The notes under the pieces: model-generated
Databases searched by the model: none
What the model saw: only the letters and a program-made list of their open reading frames with translations
Told to the model about the DNA's origin: nothing
Made by a program: the position numbers and the translations under genes
Shown: positions 1 through 6,025 of the stretch, in pieces
Layout of the letters: every line of letters starts with the position of its first letter
Numbering within the stretch: the stretch's first letter is position 1
Assembly: GCA_900544205.1 (NCBI GenBank)
Contig: UQUG01000066.1
Span: 1-10,836, forward strand
Reading direction: 5' to 3'
Source: an uncultured Collinsella sp.
GTDB lineage: Bacteria > Actinomycetota > Coriobacteriia > Coriobacteriales > Coriobacteriaceae
DNA: 10,836 nucleotides

Positions 1-24
1 TCACGAGCGGGGGCTCCTATCTTT

Positions 25-915
25 TTAGTGCCCTCGGATTGGGTCATAGTGTCTGAGAATGGCTCGGTTCATCTCGGAGTCATCGACAATAAGCACCGAA
101 GGTTTTTCGCTTTGGAAGGCCTCGATGGAATCGGCATCGGTCACGACCGTACCGGCCTTTGCCTTAGCGCGGCTCAGTAACTGGACAGCACGGCCAACGC
201 CCTCATCGACCGTCTCGCCATGAATGCGAACGCCACCAACACATGCCGTCAAGCTCACGTACTCATGGCCCGGAATAATCGTGGAATGAACGGCTTCGGA
301 TACCTGATGCAGGCGACGGGCGAAGTCATCGGAGGGAATATTGGGCATGACGACCACAAACTTGTCGCAGCCATAGCGCACAAGCTCGTCAGTCGAACGA
401 ATTCCGCTGCGTATGGCTGTCGCCACAGCACCGAGCGCAAGGTCGCCGGCATGACGGCCACACGTATCGTTGAAGACCCTAAAATCATCAAGGTCGATCA
501 TCGCAACACCGGCCTTCATGCGGGCGCTACGGAGCTTTTCTTCGTAATATCGGCGATTGCGCACATTCGTCAGCACGTCGGTGTAGACAAGGTCCTCTTC
601 TGCAGCCTCTTGCCCATCGATCGGACGCACCATCAGCAAGACATGAGGCTCGCCCTCGACCTTTAGAGGGCGCAGACGGGCGCGGTACTCAACACCATCG
701 TTGAGCAGTTGCTCCGACACCTCATCGGAATCTGTCAAGGCCTCAAGACTCGACTGACGCAGACAAGGGCAGCGATCGCCGGCGAGCAGGCAGTTAGGCT
801 CGCTCTTAATCTGATCGGCCGACAGCAAACGTACCACGGGGTAGGTCCTTGCGACACGGGCGACCTCGGCGGCAGCCTCCTCGTCGGTTAGATTGACCTC
901 GTGATTATTGAGCAT
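25..915 (-). CDS. Degenerate GGDEF signalling protein with truncated C-terminal receiver domain
   Basis: Predicted 296-residue cytoplasmic protein. Residues 1 to about 105 form a putative PAS-like sensor segment with Cys42, Cys49 and Cys51. Residues about 108-265 are a GGDEF domain: the TDVLTNVRNRRYYEEKL start (112-128), the metal-site region DLDDF (141-145) and the ND..GRHAGD stretch are recognisable. The signature that should read GGDEF is GCDKF (182-186), so diguanylate cyclase activity is doubtful. The inhibitory-site motif RSTD (173-176), five residues before it, is kept. Residues 273-287 (SVLIVDDSEMNRAIL) match the start of a response-regulator receiver domain, but the protein stops at residue 296, so that domain cannot fold. 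The start at 915 has a GAAAGG ribosome binding site about 7 nt upstream. An in-frame extension to 1146 looks non-coding and was rejected. Inference: a c-di-GMP-binding or regulatory protein, or a decaying gene. Family certain, function not. Confidence 0.85.
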   Translation of the reverse strand: MLNNHEVNLTDEEAAAEVARVARTYPVVRLLSADQIKSEPNCLLAGDRCPCLRQSSLEALTDSDEVSEQLLNDGVEYRARLRPLKVEGEPHVLLMVRPIDGQEAAEEDLVYTDVLTNVRNRRYYEEKLRSARMKAGVAMIDLDDFRVFNDTCGRHAGDLALGAVATAIRSGIRSTDELVRYGCDKFVVVMPNIPSDDFARRLHQVSEAVHSTIIPGHEYVSLTACVGGVRIHGETVDEGVGRAVQLLSRAKAKAGTVVTDADSIEAFQSEKPSVLIVDDSEMNRAILRHYDPIRGH

Positions 916-959
916 ACGGGGCCCTTTCGATAGTTTCGCATGGAGCGGTGGGTTCCAAA

Positions 960-975
960 TGTTACAAGGGTAACA
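960..975. promoter_or_regulatory. Palindrome TGTTAC-N4-GTAACA upstream of GGDEF gene
   Basis: A perfect 6-bp inverted repeat (TGTTACAAGGGTAACA) lies 45 bp upstream of the chosen start of the GGDEF gene. The half-site TGTTACA recurs at 1006-1012, and the related palindrome TGTTAACA lies at 1072-1079, all in the same 211-bp gap. The arrangement resembles a binding site for a dimeric regulator, but no regulator is identified and the sites may be chance. Confidence 0.35.
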
Positions 976-1126
976 CCTTGTCGATGCAGGTAGGCACGTG
1001 AATGCTGTTACATTTTTATGAGTTGGCAGACGGCGCGATTGAAGCCGCAGGCGTGAGGTTTTGAGCACGTTTGTTAACACGGCCGAAACGTTTGCGGATG
1101 AAGCCTGTTTTGTTTTTTTGCAGCTG

Positions 1127-1924
1127 CTAGAACCCCAGGATGCCACGGACAGTCTGGGCAGCCGCTGCCGGGCGATCGCGCAGGCCGTTGTGCGCGCCGG
1201 GAATCGTTACGAGGGGGCAATCCAAAAGCTCAGCCGCCATCCTCGTACCCGCCTCGCGGGGCGTGCCAATCGAAAGCTCGCCCAAAAGCACGGCGGCCAC
1301 CGTTTTCGACGCGCGAACGCTATCCCAATCGGGAACGCAGGTCATAGTAATCCCGTATTCGTTCGCCATGAAACTGCGGCCGTTGCGCAGGGCATGCTTG
1401 GCTTCTGCCTCGGTTAACTTGGGGGCCTCAGGGTCCGAATCGCCGATGGCGCCCAGGAAGGCCCGTAATGCCCTGGAGACCTTTCCTGCGGCGATCATCT
1501 CGAGCAAAACCGGGGCCGCGCCCAGACCGGCACCCTCATCCGTCACGGCGGGTTCATGCAGAATCGCACGCGAGATTATGGCGGGGTTTGCACGGAGAAG
1601 CTCCAGGGCCACCAGCGTACCGGCACTGTGCGCGAGCACGTTTACCGGAGCGCCAATATGCTCGATAACAGCTTGCAGGTCGGCGGCTTGGGCGGCGAGG
1701 TCGTAGCGTCCGTCTGCAGCGTCGCCACTCTCGCCGCAACCGCGGCGGTCGTAGGCAATGACGCGATAGTCGCAGGCGAGCTCGCGGGCGATACCGTCAA
1801 AAAAGACACCGTCGACGCAGGCGCCGTGCACGCACACCAAGGCGGGTGCATCGGACGATACAACCGGGCCGGCATACTCGCGGCAGGCAATCGTGGCGCC
1901 CGCATTCTCGACCGTAAATTCCAT
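1127..1924 (-). CDS. Alpha/beta-fold hydrolase
   Basis: A 265-residue cytoplasmic protein of the alpha/beta-hydrolase superfamily, about the usual length. Visible features are the oxyanion-hole loop VHGACVDG (32-39), the DRRGCGES turn (59-66), the nucleophile elbow AHSAG (98-102) with predicted catalytic Ser100, and the C-terminal PGAH motif with His245. Ala98 replaces the Gly often seen at the first position of the elbow, which the family tolerates. The acidic member of the triad is less clear; Glu216 in LLGELS is at the expected place. The start is uncertain: ATG at 1924 has GGGG 6 nt upstream, ATG at 1936 is 12 nt further out, and ATG at 1987 would add residues unlike the family. The substrate cannot be read from sequence. 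The gene points away from the radical SAM gene, with a 175-bp gap for two promoters, and no clear terminator follows it. Confidence 0.88.
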   Translation of the reverse strand: MEFTVENAGATIACREYAGPVVSSDAPALVCVHGACVDGVFFDGIARELACDYRVIAYDRRGCGESGDAADGRYDLAAQAADLQAVIEHIGAPVNVLAHSAGTLVALELLRANPAIISRAILHEPAVTDEGAGLGAAPVLLEMIAAGKVSRALRAFLGAIGDSDPEAPKLTEAEAKHALRNGRSFMANEYGITMTCVPDWDSVRASKTVAAVLLGELSIGTPREAGTRMAAELLDCPLVTIPGAHNGLRDRPAAAAQTVRGILGF

Positions 1925-2099
1925 GTTGTGCCCCATCGTCTTGCGTTTTGTCAACAGATTAACTGTACCCGACCCGATACCTTTCATGACGCGGCATCGA
2001 AGGCAGAGTTAAAAAACGAAACCTGCAAAGCACAAGCCCGGACCATACGTTGGAGCCGATGCTATGCTTAAGGTTAATTGTCTTGAGGAGCTTTTACCT

Positions 2100-2876
2100 A
2101 TGTCTACGTTTCTAAATGCCAGCCCCATCTTTGGGCCCGTTCGCAGCCGTCGCCTGGGCCTTTCGCTCGGTGTCAACATGATGCCGGCGAGCGGCAAGAT
2201 CTGCACGTTCGACTGCATCTACTGCGAGAACGGTCTCAATGCCGAGCGCCCCTGCCACGAATCGTATAACACGGCTGCCGTGGTGCTCGATGCACTCGAG
2301 GCCAAATTGCGCGAGATGGCAGTCGAAGGTGAGCTGCCCGATGTAATCACGTTTGCCGGCAACGGCGAGCCCACCGCCGCACCGGAGTTTCCGCAGGCCA
2401 TCGCCGGCGCTGTCGCGCTGCGCGACGAGCTTGCCCCAAACTCCAAGATTGCCGTGCTCTCCAACGGCACGCGCGCCGACCGCCCCGAGGTGCACGACGC
2501 GCTCATGATGGTCGACGACAACATCCTCAAGCTCGATACGGTCGACCCGGCGTTTATCCAGCTGCTCGACCAGCCTGTTGGCCCCTACGACGTCGAGCAC
2601 CAGATTGAGACGTTCGAAAGCTTTGACGGTCACGTTATTATCCAGACGATCTTTTTGACCGGTGAGTATCAGGGCAAGCCCATCGACAACACCGGCGAGG
2701 AGTACGTTGCCCCCTGGCTCGCGGCGCTTGAGCGCATTCGTCCACAAGAAGCAACCATTTACACGGTGGCGCGCGAGACACCGATCGCTGGCCTTGCCAA
2801 AGCGGCGCCTGAGGTGCTCGACGCCATTGCCGCGCGCGTCCAAGCCCTCGGCATCCCCTGCCAGGTGAGCTACTAG
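2100..2876 (+). CDS. Radical SAM protein, TYW1-like (COG0731 type)
   Basis: A 258-residue soluble enzyme. The Cys triad CTFDCIYC (Cys35, Cys39, Cys42) should bind a [4Fe-4S] cluster that cleaves S-adenosylmethionine, and FAGNGEPT (85-92) is the SAM-contacting GGEPT-like motif. The N-terminal FGPVRSRRLGLSLGVN and the spacing to the Cys triad match the COG0731 family, named after the archaeal and eukaryotic tRNA wyosine-base enzyme TYW1. Bacteria do not make wyosine, so the product of the bacterial members is unknown; no tRNA-modification role should be assumed. The start at 2100 is preceded by GAGGAG about 9 nt upstream; an in-frame ATG at 2064 lacks such a site. It appears to be a single gene, followed by a large inverted repeat at 2918-2984 before the next gene. 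Confidence 0.9.
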   Translation: MSTFLNASPIFGPVRSRRLGLSLGVNMMPASGKICTFDCIYCENGLNAERPCHESYNTAAVVLDALEAKLREMAVEGELPDVITFAGNGEPTAAPEFPQAIAGAVALRDELAPNSKIAVLSNGTRADRPEVHDALMMVDDNILKLDTVDPAFIQLLDQPVGPYDVEHQIETFESFDGHVIIQTIFLTGEYQGKPIDNTGEEYVAPWLAALERIRPQEATIYTVARETPIAGLAKAAPEVLDAIAARVQALGIPCQVSY

Positions 2877-2917
2877 CAAAACCACGCAGCAGCTAGTGCC
2901 CGCCATCCCGCCCCATC

Positions 2918-2984
2918 AGTTGCGGTGATATAGTTCCTATTTGTGCTGTTAAACCGCTTAAATCGGAACTATATCACCGCAACT
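2918..2984. repeat. 20-bp perfect inverted repeat (intergenic hairpin)
   Basis: The arms 2918-2937 and 2965-2984 are perfect reverse complements (left arm AGTTGCGGTGATATAGTTCC) around a 27-base centre. Within the centre, 2939-2942 (ATTT) and 2960-2963 (AAAT) extend the stem after one mismatch, leaving a 17-base loop. The right arm runs into TTTTA. The stem is much less GC-rich than the window's clear terminators, so it resembles a palindromic intergenic repeat more than a classic terminator. It could still end the radical SAM transcript. Its right end lies 21 bp from the likely -10 box of the next gene. Confidence 0.85.
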
Positions 2985-3005
2985 TTTATGGACGCGTGGG
3001 TGGGC

Positions 3006-3011
3006 TATACT
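3006..3011 (+). promoter_or_regulatory. Likely -10 box for the methionine aminopeptidase gene
   Basis: TATACT (one mismatch to TATAAT) lies 25 bp upstream of the ATG at 3037, followed by the ribosome binding site AAAGGAAG. No convincing -35 box is seen; at normal spacing that region falls on the right end of the inverted repeat at 2965-2984. Confidence 0.45.
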
Positions 3012-3036
3012 AGCTGCGGATGAAAGGAAGTTAGCC

Positions 3037-3924
3037 ATGTATGACAAAGGACCCGTACCCGGCCGCAACGACGCCTGCTGGTGCGGCAGCGGCAAAAAAT
3101 ATAAGAAATGTCACAGCGCCTTCGACGAGCGCCTCGAGCGCCTGTGGGAGGAGGGCTGGGAGGTTCTGCCCCGCACGCTCTACAAGACGCCCGCCGATAT
3201 CGAGGGCATCAAGCGCTCGGCAGCCATCAACGTAGGCGTGCTCGACTACGTAGGCGAGCACATCGCCGCAGGCATGACCACCAACCAGATCGACCAGATG
3301 ATCTACGACTACACCGTCGAGCACGGTGGTACGCCGGCCGACCTCAACTACGAAGGCTACCCCAAGAGCGTATGCACCTCGATCAACGATGTGGTCTGTC
3401 ACGGTATCCCCTGCGATACAGACGTGCTGCACGAGGGCGACATCATCAACGTGGACTGCTCCACGATTTTGGACGGCTACTTTAGCGACTCGAGCCGCAT
3501 GTTCTGCATCGGCGAGGTCTCGGCCGAGCGCCAGCGTCTTGTCGACGTCACCCGCGCCAGCGTGGAGGCGGGCCTGGCGGCCGTCAAGCCATGGCTGCCG
3601 CTGTCCGTTATGGCCGAGGCCGTACAAAAGACGGTCGAGGACGCCGGCTTTAGCGTGGTGCGCGAGTACGGCGGACACGGCATCGGTAAGGAGTTCCACG
3701 AGGACCCGTTTGTGGGCTTTACCACCGAGGCACCCGATGTGGACACCATCATGGCTCCGGGCATGGTCTTTACCATTGAGCCCATGGTCAATGCCGGAGC
3801 GCCCGACATCAAGATTAGCAAGGGTGACGGTTGGTGTGTGCGCACCAAGGACGGCAGCGATTCGGCCCAGTGCGAGGTACAGCTCGTGGTGACCGAGGAC
3901 GGCTACGAGCTGCTGAGCTGGTAG
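3037..3924 (+). CDS. map: Type I methionine aminopeptidase with N-terminal SEC-C domain
   Basis: Removes the initiator methionine from nascent proteins in the cytosol. The 295-residue protein has a short N-terminal SEC-C zinc-binding motif, CWCGSGKKYKKCH (Cys14, Cys16, Cys25, His26), of the kind found at the C-terminus of SecA, then a full catalytic domain from about residue 45. All five metal ligands of the family are visible: Asp140, Asp151, His214 (GGHGIG), Glu248 (TIEPM) and Glu280 (QCEVQL). His122 (CHGIP) matches the conserved substrate-side histidine. The Asp-Asp spacing of 11 is the same as in E. coli MetAP (Asp97 and Asp108). The start has AAAGGAAG 6 nt upstream. SEC-C fusions of this enzyme are known in several bacterial lineages; the motif is thought to aid ribosome or protein contact, which is inference here. 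The gene is flanked by an inverted repeat upstream and a terminator downstream, so it is probably transcribed alone. Confidence 0.97.
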   Translation: MYDKGPVPGRNDACWCGSGKKYKKCHSAFDERLERLWEEGWEVLPRTLYKTPADIEGIKRSAAINVGVLDYVGEHIAAGMTTNQIDQMIYDYTVEHGGTPADLNYEGYPKSVCTSINDVVCHGIPCDTDVLHEGDIINVDCSTILDGYFSDSSRMFCIGEVSAERQRLVDVTRASVEAGLAAVKPWLPLSVMAEAVQKTVEDAGFSVVREYGGHGIGKEFHEDPFVGFTTEAPDVDTIMAPGMVFTIEPMVNAGAPDIKISKGDGWCVRTKDGSDSAQCEVQLVVTEDGYELLSW

Positions 3925-3933
3925 CCGTGGATG

Positions 3934-3977
3934 CGCCGGATGCTGACGGGCACGCTCGTCTTGCATCCGGCGTTTTT
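3934..3977 (+). terminator. Intrinsic terminator after map
   Basis: The 10-bp stem CGCCGGATGC (3934-3943) pairs with GCATCCGGCG (3963-3972), followed by TTTTT (3973-3977). An inner GACG/CGTC pairing lengthens the hairpin. It starts 10 bp after the map stop codon. Confidence 0.92.
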
Positions 3978-3994
3978 GTTTGAGCGTTTTGCCT

Positions 3995-4035
3995 GATAAA
4001 ACCTGCCAAAATAAACCTGTCCCTTTTTGGCAGGT
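3995..4035 (+). repeat. 41-bp hairpin repeat, copy 1
   Basis: This copy is 39/41 identical to 6026-6066, in the same orientation. Its ends form a perfect 11-bp stem, ACCTGCCAAAA (4001-4011) with TTTTGGCAGGT (4025-4035), around a 13-base loop. It lies between the map terminator and the dehydrogenase ribosome binding site, which begins 6 bp after it, so an RNA hairpin here would sit against the Shine-Dalgarno sequence. Confidence 0.9.
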
Positions 4036-4054
4036 CGAGCGGAGAGGACTGCTT

Positions 4055-4990
4055 GTGAACATCCTGGTTTTGTTGCCCGTCAACGACCGTCATCGCACAA
4101 TTCTTGAGTCGAGCGCTCCGGGCGAGGACTTTATCTACACGAGCTCCGACGCCGCCACGCGCGAGCAGGTCGCCGATGCCGACGTGATCTTGGGCAACAT
4201 CGACCCTGACATGCTCACGGCATGCGAACATCTCCAGCTGTTGCAATTGCAGACCGCTGGCTATGACGATTACTTGGCCGCCGGCACCGTGCCGGCCGAT
4301 GCTAAGCTTTCCTGCTCGGTAGGCGCCTACGGCCAGGCCGTGAGCGAGCATATGTTTGCCATGGTCCTTTCCATGATGAAGCGCCTGCCCGGCTACCACG
4401 ACTTGCAGCGCGAGCATCGCTGGGAGGACTTGGGCCCGGTTACCTCGCTCAAAAACGCCAACGTGCTGGTGCTGGGCGCAGGCGATATCGGCGGCCATTT
4501 TGCCACGCTCTGCCGCAGCATGGGCGCGCACGTCCGCGGCATCAAGCGCCATCCGCTCGTCTACCCCATTGTGTTTGAGGACATGGACGGCATGGACGCC
4601 CTGCCCGAGCGCCTGGCCGAGGCCGACATCGTCGCATCCTTTATGCCCAGCACACCCGAGACCCGCGGTCTGGCGAACGCCGAGTTCTTCGCCGCGATGA
4701 AGCCGGGCGCCCTCTTTGCCAACGGCGGCCGTGGCGATCTTGTGGTCGCTGACGACTTGGTTGCCGCTCTGGAGTCGGGACATCTCGCCGGTGCCGCGGT
4801 CGACGTCACCGACCCCGAGCCGCTGCCTGAGACAAGCCCGCTGTGGGATGCGCCCAACATGCTCATCACGCCGCACGTCTCCGGCTGGTTCCACCTGGCA
4901 GCCACGCTCAATAATGTGGTCGACATTGCCGCAGAGAATCTGCGTCACCTGCAAGCCGGCGAAACTTTACGTTGTTGGATCGAACACTAG
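4055..4990 (+). CDS. D-2-hydroxyacid dehydrogenase, NAD(P)-dependent
   Basis: A 311-residue cytosolic oxidoreductase of the D-isomer-specific 2-hydroxyacid dehydrogenase family, which interconverts 2-oxoacids and D-2-hydroxyacids. The substrate domain halves flank a Rossmann domain with GAGDIGG (141-147). The catalytic residues are Arg226 (NGGRGDL), Glu255 (DPEPLP) and His274 (TPHVSG). The usual acidic residue at the end of the second Rossmann strand is not obvious in HVRGIKRHP (159-167), where Arg and Lys suggest possible NADP preference (inference). GTG at 4055 is taken as the start because GGAGAGG lies 7 nt upstream; an in-frame ATG at 3980 would translate through the hairpin repeat. The substrate is unknown; glyoxylate, hydroxypyruvate or longer 2-oxoacids are all possible. 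The gene follows a terminator and must have its own promoter or depend on read-through. Its stop codon overlaps the stop of the convergent PIN gene. Confidence 0.92.
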   Translation: MNILVLLPVNDRHRTILESSAPGEDFIYTSSDAATREQVADADVILGNIDPDMLTACEHLQLLQLQTAGYDDYLAAGTVPADAKLSCSVGAYGQAVSEHMFAMVLSMMKRLPGYHDLQREHRWEDLGPVTSLKNANVLVLGAGDIGGHFATLCRSMGAHVRGIKRHPLVYPIVFEDMDGMDALPERLAEADIVASFMPSTPETRGLANAEFFAAMKPGALFANGGRGDLVVADDLVAALESGHLAGAAVDVTDPEPLPETSPLWDAPNMLITPHVSGWFHLAATLNNVVDIAAENLRHLQAGETLRCWIEH

Positions 4991-5478
4991 AAGGACGTCA
5001 GGTAGTTTCTTGCGTCTACTACACTCATTGCTGCGACGGGTGCGTGTGAACAGAGTTTGGCATCGTTGGTGACCAGAAGGTCTGCCTTTGCGCGCATTGC
5101 TGCCGCAATGATTAAATCGTCTTCGTAATCGCTATGGAGCTTACGCTGCTTGCTCGCCATCCATATGTCACTCAGGTCGCAGGGTACCGGCGTGGCAAGT
5201 TGCGACAACACGTCGAGGCAATCCCATGCAAGTGATGTCGCCGCCACGGCGGCATCTTGGGATAGCGAGCCATGCTCGCGCCGATACCACGCCTTATGTT
5301 CGCTCGAAATCAAATAGAACAGATCTTTGGACGATGTCGCCGCATACAGCAAATCCACCTGCGCCGTGCATGCATCGCGTAAAAACTCAATCGCCACCGA
5401 ACGACCACGTCGTGAGGGAATGAAGTAATCGAGCCACACGTTGGTGTCAACCAAGATGCGCCTTGGAGTCTCACTCAT
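4987..5478 (-). CDS. PIN-domain toxin (VapC-like ribonuclease)
   Basis: A 163-residue cytosolic PIN-domain protein, probably the ribonuclease toxin of the pair with the gene at 5471-5851. The PIN acidic residues are visible: Asp11 in LVDTNVWLDYF, Glu60 as a possible second ligand, Asp117, Glu119, Asp120 and Asp121 in SDYEDDLIIAAA, and Asp139 in VTNDAKL. These would hold the Mg2+ used to cut RNA; the RNA target cannot be predicted. The ATG at 5478 lies inside the end of the antitoxin frame (8-bp overlap, ATGAGTGA), so translation is probably coupled. At the other end its stop shares 4 bp with the convergent dehydrogenase stop, and no terminator follows. At 163 residues it is slightly longer than typical VapC proteins of about 130-140. 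Confidence 0.9.
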   Translation of the reverse strand: MSETPRRILVDTNVWLDYFIPSRRGRSVAIEFLRDACTAQVDLLYAATSSKDLFYLISSEHKAWYRREHGSLSQDAAVAATSLAWDCLDVLSQLATPVPCDLSDIWMASKQRKLHSDYEDDLIIAAAMRAKADLLVTNDAKLCSHAPVAAMSVVDARNYLTSF

Positions 5479-5851
5479 AGAGCCAGCTCATCTCCTCGCC
5501 GTAGCGATCCGCGTAGGCGTTCCGTTTGAGTTCTTCATCGCCCGAGGGCTGAGCCTTGACCATATCGATTCCCGACTCACGGCAAGCGGCAGCGAACAGC
5601 TTCGACCCCTGATCCATGAGCTCGAGCTTACGTTTAGCGGCCTTTTCGCGCTCGCGCTGTTCCGCCCGTGCACGACCGGGCGAAAGGATGTCCTGGAGCG
5701 CGCCGGGCCGATCAGCCAGCGACGCTGCAAGCCGCCAGAGCGCTCGCACCGCCTGGCTCGGCGTCATACCGGCCCTGGAGAGAGCGGCGTCCCCACTCCT
5801 TTTAAGATCGGCATCGAGACGTACGTTGATCTGAGCGGCTGTTGTGGTCAT
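5471..5851 (-). CDS. RelB/DinJ-like ribbon-helix-helix antitoxin
   Basis: A 126-residue antitoxin and probable autorepressor. Residues 6-46 (AQINVRLDADLKR, then helices around GMTPSQAVRALWRLAASL) look like a RelB/DinJ-type ribbon-helix-helix DNA-binding domain. A charged linker (58-78, rich in Arg, Glu and Lys) leads to a C-terminal segment (about 80-126) likely to wrap the PIN toxin. The tail is longer than in many RelB antitoxins. The start has AAGGAG 5 nt upstream. The gene is first in a two-gene operon and overlaps the toxin by 8 bp. RelB/DinJ-type antitoxins are best known with RelE/YafQ toxins, so pairing with a PIN toxin is a mixed combination. The antitoxin role rests on position and fold, not on a close family match that I could check. 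Confidence 0.85.
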   Translation of the reverse strand: MTTTAAQINVRLDADLKRSGDAALSRAGMTPSQAVRALWRLAASLADRPGALQDILSPGRARAEQREREKAAKRKLELMDQGSKLFAAACRESGIDMVKAQPSGDEELKRNAYADRYGEEMSWLYE

Positions 5852-5867
5852 GACCTCTCCTTAATAC

Positions 5868-5905
5868 TTTATAATCATCATAAAACTCTATGGTAGATAC
5901 GTAAA
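5868..5905 (-). promoter_or_regulatory. Toxin-antitoxin promoter with overlapping operator palindrome
   Basis: On the minus strand, TTTACG (5900-5905) and TATGAT (5877-5882) are separated by 17 bp and fit a -35/-10 pair. An imperfect palindrome, TTTATAATCATCATAAA (5868-5884, 14 of 17 positions symmetric), covers the -10 box, where a ribbon-helix-helix repressor would block transcription. GCAT also recurs at 5906, 5915 and 5925 upstream. Autoregulation is inferred from family behaviour. Confidence 0.5.
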
Positions 5906-5946
5906 GCATGTATAGCATTTATAAGCATTAGCCGTACTCTGTACAC

Positions 5947-5981
5947 AAAAAGCCGCCGAGGCACACTGCACCTCGGCGGCT
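5947..5981 (-). terminator. Intrinsic terminator downstream of M18 aminopeptidase
   Basis: A perfect 11-bp GC-rich stem, AGCCGCCGAGG (5951-5961) with CCTCGGCGGCT (5971-5981), is followed on the minus strand by TTTT (5947-5950). It would stop leftward transcripts from the M18 gene before they enter the toxin-antitoxin promoter. Confidence 0.9.
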
Positions 5982-6025
5982 ACGTATCACCGATCTAGTT
6001 CGGTTTCACCCTTTGCATTCGTCCA

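Noticed and set aside
916..1146. In-frame 77-residue extension of the GGDEF protein
   Set aside because: Its translation is unlike any sensor domain, it crosses the TGTTAC palindromes, and a good ribosome binding site supports the start at 915.
1949..1954. TTGACA on the minus strand upstream of the hydrolase as a -35 box
   Set aside because: At 17-bp spacing the matching -10 position reads GCACAA and overlaps the start region, so no promoter could be supported.
2112..2906. Long minus-strand open frame opposite the radical SAM gene
   Set aside because: Mirror frame of a GC-rich gene; low-complexity, His/Val/Gly-rich translation with no family features, while the plus strand has full catalytic motifs.
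2918..2984. The inverted repeat as a CRISPR repeat unit
   Set aside because: Only one inverted pair is present, with no repeated unit, regular spacers or cas genes.
3031..4954. Two long minus-strand open frames (3031-4083 and 3815-4954) opposite map and the dehydrogenase
   Set aside because: Both are antisense shadows of genes with complete active sites; the first also runs through the map terminator.
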